Positions 35,458-45,336 are shown, counted from the stretch's first letter. The stretch: DNA of 64,000 nt from Mesorhizobium sp. (GCF_023954305.1 NZ_JAMLIG010000005.1:12322-76321), one strand, 5' to 3'. Numbers and translations: made by a program. The notes: generated by a model from the sequence alone, not told the origin.

Positions 35458-36224
35458 GAGGTGGTGCCGGTTTCTGAGACAGGAGCATAAGGTGGATCGC
35501 CCGATGGAAAGGACGATCCAGCATGAAGACACGCAGACGGTTTACGGCCGAGTTCAAGGCCAAGGTTGCGCTTGAGGCGATCCGCGGCGAGCGGACGATT
35601 TCGGAACTGGCGACGAAGCACCAGCTTCATCCGAACCAGATCACGCAGTGGAAACGGCAGGCCATCGAGAACCTGGCCAAGGCATTCGACGACAGGGCTT
35701 CGGATGCGCAGGCCGGCCGGGAAGCCGAGGTGACGAAGCTGCACGCCAAGATCGGCCAGCTCGTCGTGGAGCGGGATTTTTTGGCCAAAGCCTTCGATCG
35801 CTGAGCCTGGATCGGAGGAGAATGATGATCGATCCCGATCACGAACGGCTCTCGATCCGCCGCCAGTGCGAACTGGTCTCGATCTCGCGGGCCTCGTTCT
35901 ATCGACAGCCGGCGGGCGAGACGCCCGAGAACCTCGAACTGATGCGCCTCATTGACGAGGCGTTCACGGAAATGCCGTGGTATGGCTCGAGACAGATGGC
36001 GCGGCACCTACGCCGTCAGGGCTGGTGCGTAGGCCGCAAGCGGGTCCGGCGGCTGATGCGCAAGATCGGCCTGTCACCGATCTACCAAGCGCCGAAGACC
36101 AGCGAGCCGCATCCCCAGCACCGCATCTATCCCTACCTGCTGCGGCATCTCAACATTGAGCGCCCCGATCAGGTCTGGTGCGCCGACGTGACCTACATCC
36201 CCATGCGGCGCGGCTTCCTCTACT
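35458..36224 (+). mobile_element. IS3-family insertion sequence, copy 1 (3' part missing)
   Basis: It starts at GAGGTGG, shared with copy 2, and contains orfA (35523-35804) and the first part of orfB (from 35822). It is cut off after GFLY in orfB by the start of copy 2. It interrupts the family 3 binding-protein gene. Confidence 0.75.
35523..35804 (+). CDS. IS3-family transposase OrfA
   Basis: 93 residues. A helix-turn-helix of the IS3 OrfA type (RRFTAEFKAKVALEAIRGER...ELATKHQLHPNQITQWKRQA) is followed by a leucine-zipper-like helix. It binds the IS ends in cooperation with OrfB. OrfB has its own start 17 bases downstream with GGAGGAGA, so no frameshift is needed. Confidence 0.85.
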   Translation: MKTRRRFTAEFKAKVALEAIRGERTISELATKHQLHPNQITQWKRQAIENLAKAFDDRASDAQAGREAEVTKLHAKIGQLVVERDFLAKAFDR

Positions 36225-36226
36225 GA
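35822..36226 (+). pseudogene. IS3-family transposase OrfB, truncated
   Basis: 134 residues remain: the N-terminal helical HTH_21-like region (YGSRQMARHLRRQGWCVGRKRVRRLMRKIGL) and the start of the integrase core with the first Asp of the DDE triad (WCADVTYIP). The second Asp and the Glu are lost where copy 2 begins, so it is inactive. Confidence 0.8.
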
Positions 36227-36508
36227 GGTGGACCCGGATTTTGAGACAGGGGCATAAGGTGGATCGACCGATGAAAAGGACGATCCAGCATGAAGACACG
36301 CAGACGGTTCACGGCCGAGTTCAAGGCCAAGGTTGCGCTTGAGGCCATCCGCGGCGAGCGGACGATTTCGGAGTTGGCGACGAAGCACCAGCTTCACCCC
36401 AACCAGATCACGCAGTGGAAGCGGCAGGCCGTCGCGAACCTCGCCAAGGCGTTCGACGACAAGGCTGCTGATGCGCAGGTCGGCCGGGAGGCCGAGGTGA
36501 CGAAGCTG
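36225..36508 (+). mobile_element. IS3-family insertion sequence, copy 2 (left-end fragment)
   Basis: Begins GAGGTGG like copy 1, with ~90% similar sequence including the start of orfA (36290), but is truncated inside orfA after GAAGCTG at 36508. It is related to, not identical with, copy 1, so two different insertions of the same IS type took part. Confidence 0.7.
36290..36508 (+). pseudogene. OrfA fragment of IS copy 2
   Basis: The first ~73 residues equal OrfA of copy 1 apart from a few changes (AVANL for AIENL, DDKAAD for DDRASD). The frame then runs into unrelated sequence that shadows the YbaK-like fragment. Confidence 0.75.
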
Positions 36509-36963
36509 GCCAGCTTCCCGAGCAGGACGTCACGGTGTTCACGGTTGAGGACACGGCGTCGGACACGGCCGCCTTCGTCGACCGCTACGGCTTCGGCCTC
36601 GAGGACTGCGCGAATACGATTATTCTGCGTTACCGGAAGGGCGGCGTTGATCGGTACGCCGCGATCGTTTCGCTCGGTTCGAAGCGGCTGGACGTCAACG
36701 GCGCCGTCAAACAGCACCTCGGCGCTCAGCGGCTGACCTTCGCCAAACGGGAGGAAGCAACCGATCTCACGGGCATGGAGTTTGGGGGCATCACGGCGTT
36801 TGGCCTGCCCGATGACTGGGCGATTTTGATCGATTCCACGGTGATGACCCGCCCGCAGGTCGTCATGGGAGCAGGGGTGAGGGCGACCAAACTTCTTTTG
36901 CCGCCCGCCGCGCTGGGCAGGCTTCCCAACGCCGACGTCGCGCAGCTCACCATGACGTCGTGA
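36509..36963 (+). pseudogene. YbaK/EbsC-family (aminoacyl-tRNA deacylase-like) gene, 5' end lost
   Basis: The frame from QLPEQDVTVFTVEDTASDTAAFVDRYG through GFGLEDCANTIILRYR and FGLPDDWAILIDSTVMTRPQVVMGAGVRATKLLLPP to the stop at 36963 follows the YbaK/EbsC fold, which removes mischarged amino acids from tRNA or acts in trans-editing. It is open into the IS boundary and lacks its natural start; the first in-frame ATG is at 36535 (142 aa). The piece may be expressed but the original N-terminus is missing. Confidence 0.65.
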
Positions 36964-37127
36964 GTGCAGGCAAGGTTGCTCTCTGCCCGGACTGAGCTGA
37001 CTTCGCGAACAGCCTCTACGCACGGAAACTTATTCGGCGCCTTGTGTGCGTCGTTGCCGCGGTAGGACTTTTCGACGGCAAAACTGCCTCACTCCGTTGC
37101 GTTTCACGCTCGCCCGGTGACTTCGCT

Positions 37128-38108
37128 TCAAAGCGGCTTCTTGCTCCACTTTGCGATGACACCGACGATTCCTTCCCGGAAGAGCAGGACGCAGACGACA
37201 AAGGTGACGCCCTGGATGATCGTCACCCATGCCCCGAATGTCGCGAGGTAATTCTGCATGGTGACGATGACGGCCGCGCCGACGATGGGGCCGAAGACGG
37301 TTCCCATGCCGCCGATCAACGTCATCAGCACCACTTCGCCCGACATCGACCAATGAACGTCGGTCAGCGACGCAAGCTGGAACACGATCGACTTGGTGGA
37401 GCCGGCGAGGCCTGCGAAGCCGGCCGAGAGTACGAAGGTGGCGAGCTTGTAGCGGTTGACCCGGTAGCCGAGCGAGGTGGCGCGGGCCTCGTTCTCACGG
37501 ATCGCCTTCAGGACCTGGCCGAAGGGCGAATGGATGATCCGGTAGATGGCGAGTAGACCTCCGAAAGTGATGGCCAGCACGATCCAGTAGAGGCTGCTGT
37601 CGGCGCTCAATCCAATCAGGCCGAAGAGGTCGCCCCGCGGGACCGCCTGGATGCCGTCCTCACCGCCGGTGAACGGCGCCTGCAACGCAAAGAAGAACAC
37701 CATTTGCGCGAAGGCGAGCGTGACCATGGCGAAGTAGATGCCCTGGCGCCGGATAGCCAGCGAACCTATAGCCAGGCCGAGGATGGCGGCCGCGGCCGTT
37801 CCCGCAAGGATGGCAAGTTCCGGCGACAGGCCCCAGACTTTCGCGGCATGGGCAGTAATGTAGCTCGCCCCGCCGAAATAGGCGGCATGGCCGAAGGACA
37901 AGAGACCGCCGTAGCCCAGCAGAAGGTTGAACGCGCACGCGAACAGCGCAAAGCACATGACCTTCATGACGAAGACAGGATAAACGAAGAATGGCGCGAT
38001 CAGACCCACCGCCAGGAGCGCCATGAAGATGGCGACGTGGTGGCGCGGCATGCCGGATGTGGCCTGTTGGACGACGATTGTCGTGGATTGTGCGTCGACC
38101 GTGGACAT
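37128..38108 (-). CDS. Branched-chain-type ABC transporter permease (LivM-like), second transporter
   Basis: 326 residues, about nine membrane segments, with the LivM segment FACAFNLLLGYGGLLSFGHAAYFGGASYI and the EAA-type loop HSPFGQVLKAIRENEARATSLGYRVNRYKL. Start ATG 38108 shares one base with the stop of the LivH-like gene. It is the last gene of a five-gene minus-strand operon starting at 41901. The gap 36964-37127 before it holds no gene I can support. Confidence 0.9.
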   Translation of the reverse strand: MSTVDAQSTTIVVQQATSGMPRHHVAIFMALLAVGLIAPFFVYPVFVMKVMCFALFACAFNLLLGYGGLLSFGHAAYFGGASYITAHAAKVWGLSPELAILAGTAAAAILGLAIGSLAIRRQGIYFAMVTLAFAQMVFFFALQAPFTGGEDGIQAVPRGDLFGLIGLSADSSLYWIVLAITFGGLLAIYRIIHSPFGQVLKAIRENEARATSLGYRVNRYKLATFVLSAGFAGLAGSTKSIVFQLASLTDVHWSMSGEVVLMTLIGGMGTVFGPIVGAAVIVTMQNYLATFGAWVTIIQGVTFVVCVLLFREGIVGVIAKWSKKPL

Positions 38109-38995
38109 CAGGCGGTCCTCCCGAACAGGCCGGCCGGCTTGACGAGCAGCACGATGGCCATGATGAAGAAGATGACGACGGAGGAGGCTTCCGGGTAGAA
38201 CACCTTGGTCAGCCCCTCGATCAGCCCCAGCCCGAAGCCGGTGACGATCGAGCCGAGGATCGAGCCCATGCCGCCAATCACCACCACGGCGAAGACGACG
38301 ATGATCAGGTCCGCTCCCATGTTGGGGTTGACCGAGTAGACGGGTGCCGCAAGGACGCCGGCGAACGCCGCCAGCGCCACGCCGAAGCCGTAGGTCAGCG
38401 TGATCATGCGCGGCACGTTGATGCCGAAGGCGCCGACCAGCGTCGGGTTCTCGGTCGCGGCGCGAAGATAGGCGCCGAGTTTCGTTTTCTCGATGAAGAA
38501 CCACGTTGCCAAGCAGACAACGAGCGAGGCCACCACCACCCAGCCGCGATAGTTGGGCAGGAACATGAAGCCGAGGTTCTGGCCGCCGGCGAGTTGGGGC
38601 GGGATCGAATAGGGCAGGCCGGATATGCCGTACTGGTTGCGCAGCAGGCCTTGCATGATCAACGCAAGCCCGAAAGTCAGGAGCAGCCCGTAGAGATGGT
38701 CGAGATGGTAGAGCCGGGCGATCATCAGCCGCTCGAGCACGATGCCGAAAGCGCCCACCAGAAGCGGCACCAGAAGCAGCGCCCACCAGTAGCCGATGCC
38801 GAGATAGTTGAGCAGCATCCACGCCACGAACGCACCCAGCATGTACTGAGCGCCATGGGCGAAGTTGATGATGTTCAAAAGCCCGAAGATCACGGCAAGT
38901 CCAAGCGAAAGGATCGCGTAGAACGATCCGTTGATCAGGCCGAGGAGCAACTGACCAAACAGCGCCTGCGGCGGGATTCCTATCAACTCGAACAT
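38108..38995 (-). CDS. Branched-chain-type ABC transporter permease (LivH-like), second transporter
   Basis: 295 residues starting FELIGIPPQALFGQLLLGLINGSFYAILSLGLAVIFGLLNIINFAHGAQYMLGAF, the LivH pattern. About eight membrane segments. The ATG at 38995 is preferred over an upstream start (39052) that would lie in the LivF-like gene. Together with the LivM-like protein it forms the channel for the second substrate. Confidence 0.9.
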   Translation of the reverse strand: MFELIGIPPQALFGQLLLGLINGSFYAILSLGLAVIFGLLNIINFAHGAQYMLGAFVAWMLLNYLGIGYWWALLLVPLLVGAFGIVLERLMIARLYHLDHLYGLLLTFGLALIMQGLLRNQYGISGLPYSIPPQLAGGQNLGFMFLPNYRGWVVVASLVVCLATWFFIEKTKLGAYLRAATENPTLVGAFGINVPRMITLTYGFGVALAAFAGVLAAPVYSVNPNMGADLIIVVFAVVVIGGMGSILGSIVTGFGLGLIEGLTKVFYPEASSVVIFFIMAIVLLVKPAGLFGRTA

Positions 38996-38999
38996 CGCC

Positions 39000-39735
<736 letters not shown>

Positions 39736-39743
<8 letters not shown>

Positions 39744-40488
39744 GTCCCGCTCCAATATACGCCTCGATCACCCTTGGGTCCTTCGACACCGTGGCGTAGT
39801 CGCCTTCCGCCAGCACCTTGCCCCGCGCCAGTACCGTGATCGTGTCCGACAGCGACGCCACCACCGAAAGGTTGTGCTCGACCATCAGGATGGTGCGGTT
39901 GGCCGAGATGCGCCTGATCAGCGCCGCGATGCGATCGACATCCTCATGGCCCATGCCGGCCATCGGTTCGTCGAGCAACAGCATCTCGGGGTCGAGCGCC
40001 AGCGTGGTGGCGATCTCCAGCGCACGCTTGCGCCCGTAGGGCAGGTCGCCCGCTTTCGCCGCCTCGAACGCCGACAGCCCGACATCGGCAAGCAGTTCGC
40101 GCGCCCGCTCGTCGAACGCCGTCAGCACCTTCTGCGAGCGCCAGAAGTCGAAGGAGTCGCCGCGCTGCCTTTGCAGGGCGATGCGCACATTCTCCAGCGC
40201 CGTCAGATGCGGGAACACCGCCGAAATCTGGAACGACCGCACAAGCCCGAGCCGCGCTATATCGGCTGGCGACAAGGCCGTGATGTCCTGGCCCTTGTAG
40301 GAGATGGTCCCCCGCGTCAGCGGCAGGAACTTCGTCAGCAGGTTGAAGCAGGTCGTCTTGCCCGCACCGTTCGGGCCGATCAGGGCATGAATATGGCCGC
40401 GCCGGACCGACAGATCCACACCCTCGACGGCGAAGAAACCCTTGAATTCCTTGGTAAGGCCAACTGCCTGGAGGATCGTGTCGCTCAA
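39736..40488 (-). CDS. ABC transporter ATP-binding protein (LivG-like), second transporter
   Basis: 250 residues from a TTG at 40488 (SDTILQAVGLTKEFKGFFAVEGVDL), which fits the usual start of LivG and has AGAGAAG upstream. A GTG at 40548 would add 20 residues. Walker A GPNGAGKTTC, signature LPYGRKRALEIATTLA, Walker B MLLLDEPMAGMG. The ~200-bp gap to the binding-protein gene holds a 9-bp inverted repeat (AGGCAGGCC/GGCCTGCCT). Confidence 0.88.
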
Positions 40489-40689
40489 TTTCTTCTCTTT
40501 CGGCGTGTCAAGCCCGTCGGCCGGGAGTTTCCTCGCGGTCCTGATCACATGCGACCTTTAGGATAAGGCAGGCCGGGCGTGGCGGCTGGTATGACCGCTG
40601 CGACCATGTTCAGCGCGACCGCGGGGCCTGCCTCCTGCTTCACATGACACCTCGACCGGCGTCCGTGGGCAGGGGCAGGCCAAATTTCG

Positions 40690-41901
40690 TCAGTTCTTGA
40701 CGAGCGAGCAGCGGGATTCAGACAGGGGCTGGAAAGCAGCTTCCCCCGACACCGGCTGAAGAATGTCGTAGTAATCCCAGGGGGTTTTGACATCCTCCGG
40801 CTTCTTGATCCGGGCGAGGAAAAGATCGTGGATGAGCAGCCCATCCTCGCGAATCTGTCCTCCACGCGCGAAAAAGTCCTCGATCGGCTGCTTCTTCATC
40901 TCGGCCACCATGGCAGCGCCGTCGGTCCAGTCCACACGGCTGGCGGTCTCAAGAAACAGCCTGGTCGCGGAATAGTCGGCAGCCTGATAAAGAGTCGGCA
41001 TGCGATTGAACCGCTCATAGAACGCCTGGGAGAACGCACGGCTTTCATCGTTCTGGTTCCAGTAGAACCCCTCGGTCAGCACCATGCCTTGCGCCTTGTC
41101 GACACCCATCGAATGGACGTCGGTGATGAACAGAAGAAGCGAGGCGAGGGACTGGCTGTCGTCGCCGCCGACGTTGAACTCGGAAGCCTGGGAGACTGTG
41201 TTGACAGTGTCCGATCCGCCGTTGGCGATCGCGATGATGTCCGCTCCAGACGCTTGAGCCTGGAGAAGATAGGAGGAGAAGTCAGCCGACCCCAGGGGGT
41301 GATAGACGGCGCCCACCACGTTTCCGCCGGCCGCTGCGATGAACTTCTCCGAATCCTGCACCAGTGCCCTGCCGAAGGCATAGTCGGCGGCGATGAAGAA
41401 GAACGACTTTTTGCCTTGCTCGATCAAAGCCCTGACCGTTCCGTTGGCAAGGGCATAGGTGTCGAGGCCGTAGTGGACGCTGTTGGGGCTACAAGCTTCA
41501 TTGGAAAGCTGCGCGGACAGGGCTCCCGTGACCAGCAAGGTCTTGTTGTACTGCTGTACGAGCGGAACCATGGCGAGCGCGACCGCTGAACCTGCGGCGT
41601 TGACGATGACGTCGACGCCATCCGCAGCCAGCCACTGGCGGGCGATGCCAGAGGCGACGTCAGGCTTGTTCTGATGATCCGCAACGAGAATTTCGATGTT
41701 CTTGCCACCGACGGTGCCGCCCAGGTCAGCCTTGGCCTGCTCGGCCGAGTAAGCCGAGCCCGGTCCGGCCATATCCGCGTACATGCCGCTCATATCGGTC
41801 AGGACGCCGATGCGCAGCGTATTGCTATCGGCCATTGCGACCGTCGAGAAGGCCGCCATGCCGACGCTGGCCGCCAGAGCTACACTCAACCTTTTAAGCA
41901 T
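40690..41901 (-). CDS. Liv-type ABC transporter substrate-binding protein, second transporter
   Basis: 403 residues with signal peptide (LKRLSVALAASVGMAAFSTVAMAD) and type I binding fold (LRIGVLTDMSGMYADMAGPGSAYSAEQAKADLGG). The M-Y-A-D-x-x-G-P-G-S pattern is seen in binding proteins that serve aromatic or other carboxylates. ATG 41901 has GGAGG upstream. It is divergent from the acyl-CoA ligase gene and shares its operator region. The first transporter's binding protein is only distantly similar, so the two systems probably take different ligands. Confidence 0.87.
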   Translation of the reverse strand: MLKRLSVALAASVGMAAFSTVAMADSNTLRIGVLTDMSGMYADMAGPGSAYSAEQAKADLGGTVGGKNIEILVADHQNKPDVASGIARQWLAADGVDVIVNAAGSAVALAMVPLVQQYNKTLLVTGALSAQLSNEACSPNSVHYGLDTYALANGTVRALIEQGKKSFFFIAADYAFGRALVQDSEKFIAAAGGNVVGAVYHPLGSADFSSYLLQAQASGADIIAIANGGSDTVNTVSQASEFNVGGDDSQSLASLLLFITDVHSMGVDKAQGMVLTEGFYWNQNDESRAFSQAFYERFNRMPTLYQAADYSATRLFLETASRVDWTDGAAMVAEMKKQPIEDFFARGGQIREDGLLIHDLFLARIKKPEDVKTPWDYYDILQPVSGEAAFQPLSESRCSLVKN

Positions 41902-41929
41902 TGTTTCCTCCCTGCTTGATGATGCGAAC

Positions 41930-41981
41930 TTGACAGGGGGTAAAACATTGTTTTTATGCTGTGTCAAGAAACAATGTTTTA
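41930..41981. promoter_or_regulatory. Divergent promoter with 13-bp inverted repeat operator
   Basis: TAAAACATTGTTT (41941-41953) and AAACAATGTTTTA (41969-41981) are perfect inverted arms. Each arm is itself nearly palindromic (AAACA-T-TGTTT), so there are two operator sites 28 bases apart. TTGACA at 41930-41935 with TATGCT (41955-41960) points to the ligase operon. TTGACA on the other strand (41967-41962) points to the transporter operon. The TetR protein encoded at 44366-44980 is the likely repressor. Confidence 0.65.
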
Positions 41982-42031
41982 GCTATCTTCAGCCTTGAGG
42001 CCTGACGATAGCGACCACGGGGAGGGTGGCC

Positions 42032-43642
42032 ATGGCTGAGGAAAAGCCGGACGAAGGTCAGGCGATCGAGCATGAAGAGCGGCGTCTTCCGCGCGTGTTG
42101 TGGCGCATCCTGAAGCGCCACGCCGAATTGACGCCGAACAAGACATTCCTGCTGTCGGATACCGGCGCCATGACCTATGCCGAGGCGTGGGAAACCGTTC
42201 GCTCGATCTCACGGGGCCTGATCAGTGCAGGAGTAGCACCGGGGGATCGTGTTGCGATGCTGACGCCGCCGGAAGAAGCTTTTCCGCTCGTCTATCTCGC
42301 CACATCGATGGTCGGAGCGATCTGGCTGGGCATCAACACCCGCTTCACCGAAAGCGAAATCCGCTTCCTCATAGAAGACGCGCGTCCCGCCATATTGATC
42401 ACCCGCGACAAGATCGGGGAGCGCGACTTTGCGACATTGTTCGCGCGATTGAAGAACGACTACCCGTTCGTATCGACCTTGCACGTCGTCACGTCCGACG
42501 GACTGCCGCCCGCCATGCTGACGGGGGCGACGCCCGACCTCGAACGTGTTCTGGACGCTCGCGCCGAAGAGGTCCAACCCGATGACGCCGCCTTAATCGT
42601 GTATACTTCGGGCTCTACAGGGCGCCCGAAAGGGGCCGTGCTCAGCAATCGGGCCGTCGTCGAAAACATCGCCGTGCAGGTCCGGCGTTTCGGTCTGGTC
42701 GCCGATGATCGTTTCCTGCTGCATCTGCCGCCGAACCACGTTGCGGGCAACATCGAAATCCTGATCGGAGGCTTTTACGCCGGCTGCACGATCGTGCTTC
42801 TTCCCGAATTCGATACCCCGCGTCTGGCCAGGACGATCAGGCAGTTCAAGGTGACTGCCCTCATGCAGATTCCGACGCTCTATGTGATGATGTTCAACGA
42901 CCCGGCCGTCACGGATGAGGACCTGGCTTCGCTGCGGAAGCTGTATTGGGCGGGGTCGGCCGCTCCACGCGCAATGGTCGAGACGATGCGCCGCCGTATT
43001 CCGCTGGCCACGCTCGTCACCGGCTATGGAATGACCGAAGTCTGCGGGTTCGTGACCTACACGCAGCCGAGCGATCACATCGAGGACCTGATGGATACCG
43101 TTGGCGCGATCGACCCGGCTTTCGCGCTACGCATCGTGGACGATACGCGCCAGCCGGTTCCTGTCGGCGAGCGGGGAGAGATTGCGCTTCGCGGAGCGGT
43201 TCTGATGAAGGGCTACTGGAATCGCGACGACGCCACCGCCGAGGCGATCGACGCGGACGGTTGGTATTATACCGGCGATCTCGGCGTCATCGACGACAGG
43301 GGATACGTCACACTCGTCGGAAGAAAGAAAGACATGTACATCTCCGGTGGCTTCAATGTCTATCCGCGCGAGATCGAGATCGCGCTGGAGTCGGAGCCAA
43401 GGATCGCGCTGGCATGTGTGCTGGCGGAGCCGGATCCTGTTTTCCAGGAAATCGGCGTGGCCTTCGTGGTCCCGAAGGCTGGCGAGACCATCGATCCGGC
43501 CGAACTGACCGCGTTCTGTCGTGAACGTCTAGCGAATTACAAAGTGCCCAAGCGGTTCGTGCTCCGCGACAGCCTGCCGATGCTGGGTGTGGGCAAGATC
43601 GACCGAATGGCATTGCGAGCGGAGTTGCAGGATAAGAAATGA
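42032..43642 (+). CDS. Acyl-CoA synthetase (AMP-forming, ANL superfamily)
   Basis: 536 residues. The AMP/ATP loop is IVYTSGSTGRPKGA (from about residue 189), the adenylate motif is WYYTGDLGVIDDRGYVTLVGRKKDMYISGGFNVYPREIE (from ~411), and the C-terminal catalytic Lys is in GKIDRM (about 524). It activates a carboxylic acid to its CoA ester with ATP. The substrate cannot be decided, but its place beside a carboxylate-type transporter suggests that it acts on the imported acid. ATG 42032 has GGAGGG upstream. The stop overlaps the crotonase gene. Confidence 0.9.
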   Translation: MAEEKPDEGQAIEHEERRLPRVLWRILKRHAELTPNKTFLLSDTGAMTYAEAWETVRSISRGLISAGVAPGDRVAMLTPPEEAFPLVYLATSMVGAIWLGINTRFTESEIRFLIEDARPAILITRDKIGERDFATLFARLKNDYPFVSTLHVVTSDGLPPAMLTGATPDLERVLDARAEEVQPDDAALIVYTSGSTGRPKGAVLSNRAVVENIAVQVRRFGLVADDRFLLHLPPNHVAGNIEILIGGFYAGCTIVLLPEFDTPRLARTIRQFKVTALMQIPTLYVMMFNDPAVTDEDLASLRKLYWAGSAAPRAMVETMRRRIPLATLVTGYGMTEVCGFVTYTQPSDHIEDLMDTVGAIDPAFALRIVDDTRQPVPVGERGEIALRGAVLMKGYWNRDDATAEAIDADGWYYTGDLGVIDDRGYVTLVGRKKDMYISGGFNVYPREIEIALESEPRIALACVLAEPDPVFQEIGVAFVVPKAGETIDPAELTAFCRERLANYKVPKRFVLRDSLPMLGVGKIDRMALRAELQDKK

Positions 43643-44385
43643 GTGATCTGATTGTTGAACACCGCGGTGCGGTAGCGGAATTGTGGCTGAACCGTCCGAA
43701 TGTGCTGAACGCGCTTTCGGGCTCGTTGCAGGAACAGGTGATTTCTGCCTTCGCGGAGCTGGAGGCCGATTTAGAGATCGGCGTCGTCATTCTCGCGGGT
43801 CAGGGTCGGGCATTTACCGCGGGATCGGACCGGAAGGAGATCGCGAAGCTTCCCGGTTCGCCGCCGCAGCAGGTGCTCGAGAGTTTCGCGCGCGGCGAGC
43901 GATTAGTGCGGACGATCCTGGATTCACGTCTCACCGTGATTTTGGCGGCGCACGGCTATTGTGTCGGGGGAGGCGTATCGATCGCCCTTGCCTCGGATGT
44001 CTGTCTCGCGGCCGAGGCCACGCAATTCTTCATTCCGGAACTAGACCTGGATATGGCCTATCTCTGGCAGAGCACACCTCTGCTCGCCGCCAGTGTCGGG
44101 ATCAGTCGAGCGCGCGCGCTGATCGTCACGGGCGATCGGTTCGATGCGGAACAGGCTCATGGCATGGGGCTGGTACACGCCGTTTCTTCTCCTGAGCGCT
44201 TGTTCGATGACGCGAGAGAGCTTGCTAAAAGGCTGGCAGAAAAGCCGCGAACCGCGCTCGAAGCGCAGAAACGACTTGCCAGACGGGCGATCGATCGATT
44301 TCTGGCAGACGCTGAAGAGGAATTTGCGCTACTGGTAGCCGCCTCCGATGGAGACGGAAGAGCCGATGTTGCAAATTCAAACTGA
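43639..44385 (+). CDS. Crotonase-superfamily protein (enoyl-CoA hydratase/isomerase-like)
   Basis: 248 residues with the crotonase fold: FTAGSDRKEI (residues ~59-68) and GYCVGGGVSIALASD. As in the crotonase at 29413, the first hydratase glutamate is replaced (Ser114) while the second is kept (IPE, Glu134). It is therefore unlikely to be a standard enoyl-CoA hydratase. It overlaps the ligase gene (ATGA) and the TetR gene (20 bases), which supports one operon. Confidence 0.82.
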   Translation: MSDLIVEHRGAVAELWLNRPNVLNALSGSLQEQVISAFAELEADLEIGVVILAGQGRAFTAGSDRKEIAKLPGSPPQQVLESFARGERLVRTILDSRLTVILAAHGYCVGGGVSIALASDVCLAAEATQFFIPELDLDMAYLWQSTPLLAASVGISRARALIVTGDRFDAEQAHGMGLVHAVSSPERLFDDARELAKRLAEKPRTALEAQKRLARRAIDRFLADAEEEFALLVAASDGDGRADVANSN

Positions 44386-44980
44386 CATAGCCACCGACAA
44401 AGTACCTCCTCTTCCGGCGGAGGTGGTCGAACGTCTTTTCCCGGCGGCGATCAAGGCCTTTGCAGAGCGTGACTTTCATGCTGTCGGCATGCGCGACATC
44501 TGCGCGGCCTCGGGCGTGAGCACGGCCACGATCTACAAATATTTTCGTTCCAAGGAGGCGCTTCTTTTCGCAATCCTGAAGAAGCAGCTCGCCGCGATCG
44601 ACGTCGACCTTCGCGCCGCCGTCGCTCGGGCACCGATGGCGCGAGAACAATGGAGCGCCTGCTTCCAGGCGCTGATGGGGCACTACAACGCCTATCCAGA
44701 CTTCGCGACCGTGTATTTCATCACGGTGCCGACGAAAACGTGGATCTCAGAAGGATCGTGGGCGTCCTTTGGATCAGCCGATTTCCTGCAGGAGCTTGCA
44801 ATTAAGCAGCAACGATTGGGAGAAATCGACTCAGGCATCAGCCCTTCGATGATTGCCTCTCTCGTCTTCATGCTGTGCACACGGGAAGTGCAGTTGTGGT
44901 TCTATCGCGGCAAGACCTGGCACCTGACCGATCGTTGCGAGCGTATGACGGCGCTATTCTGGAAGACTGTTAAAACCTAA
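44366..44980 (+). CDS. TetR-family transcriptional regulator
   Basis: 204 residues. The N-terminal helix-turn-helix is LFPAAIKAFAERDFHAVGMRDICAASGVSTATIYKYFRSKEALLFAIL, the TetR signature; the C-terminal helical part would bind a ligand, perhaps an acyl-CoA. ATG 44366 has GGAAGAG upstream; ATG 44348 is in frame but has no Shine-Dalgarno. It closes the ligase operon and probably represses the divergent promoter at 41930-41981. Confidence 0.88.
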   Translation: MLQIQTDIATDKVPPLPAEVVERLFPAAIKAFAERDFHAVGMRDICAASGVSTATIYKYFRSKEALLFAILKKQLAAIDVDLRAAVARAPMAREQWSACFQALMGHYNAYPDFATVYFITVPTKTWISEGSWASFGSADFLQELAIKQQRLGEIDSGISPSMIASLVFMLCTREVQLWFYRGKTWHLTDRCERMTALFWKTVKT

Positions 44981-44990
44981 ACGGAAGGGA

Positions 44991-45053
44991 GGCATATCGC
45001 GAAGGCCTTGTCGACTATGTCACCGATCCGGGAAACGCCTTTCGCGCTGTATC
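44991..45053 (+). pseudogene. Short crotonase-gene remnant
   Basis: GGCATATCGCGAAGGCCTTG...GACTATGTCACCGATCCGGG closely resembles the segment of the crotonase gene near 29940-30003 that encodes AHREGLVDYVTDPGSA. Here it would read EGLVDYVTDPGNAFRA and then diverge. About 60 bases survive. The rest of the stretch 44981-45336 contains the two hairpins listed next and no gene I can support. Confidence 0.55.
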
Positions 45054-45245
45054 TCAGGATACGGATTAACGGTCTGCCTGCCCAAGCCCTTGGTTCGACA
45101 ATCCCACAATCGCAAGCAAGCAGGAACAGCTCACAGATGTTACCTTTACGGTAACGCACATTGGCTAAAATTGCTCACCTAGGGAGTAGCGGGAGCTATA
45201 CAAGAGTCCATGTTGTGCTAGGGTTTATGTGCCGAAGTGTCTGTC

Positions 45246-45310
45246 CGCAGGATCTCCTGCGATATACCCATAATGGCACACTTGGAGCTGCCTTGCTCGC
45301 AGATGCGAGC
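45246..45310 (+). other. Two hairpins in the leader of the 160-aa secreted protein gene
   Basis: CGCAGGA-TC-TCCTGCG (45246-45261) and GCTCGCA-GA-TGCGAGC (45295-45310) are perfect 7-bp inverted repeats with two-base centres. They could be operators (as DNA palindromes) or leader hairpins. They mark the start of the transfer region. Confidence 0.45.
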
Positions 45311-45336
45311 AGCGCAGTTTGAAAGGAGGATGCAAG

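Noticed and set aside
37128..38822. 564-codon minus-strand frame starting at 38822
   Set aside because: The part beyond 38108 is out of frame with the LivH-like gene and is a shadow; the LivM-like protein starts at 38108.
45295..45310. CRISPR-like short palindromes
   Set aside because: Only single hairpins with no regular repeat-spacer spacing; no cas genes in the window.
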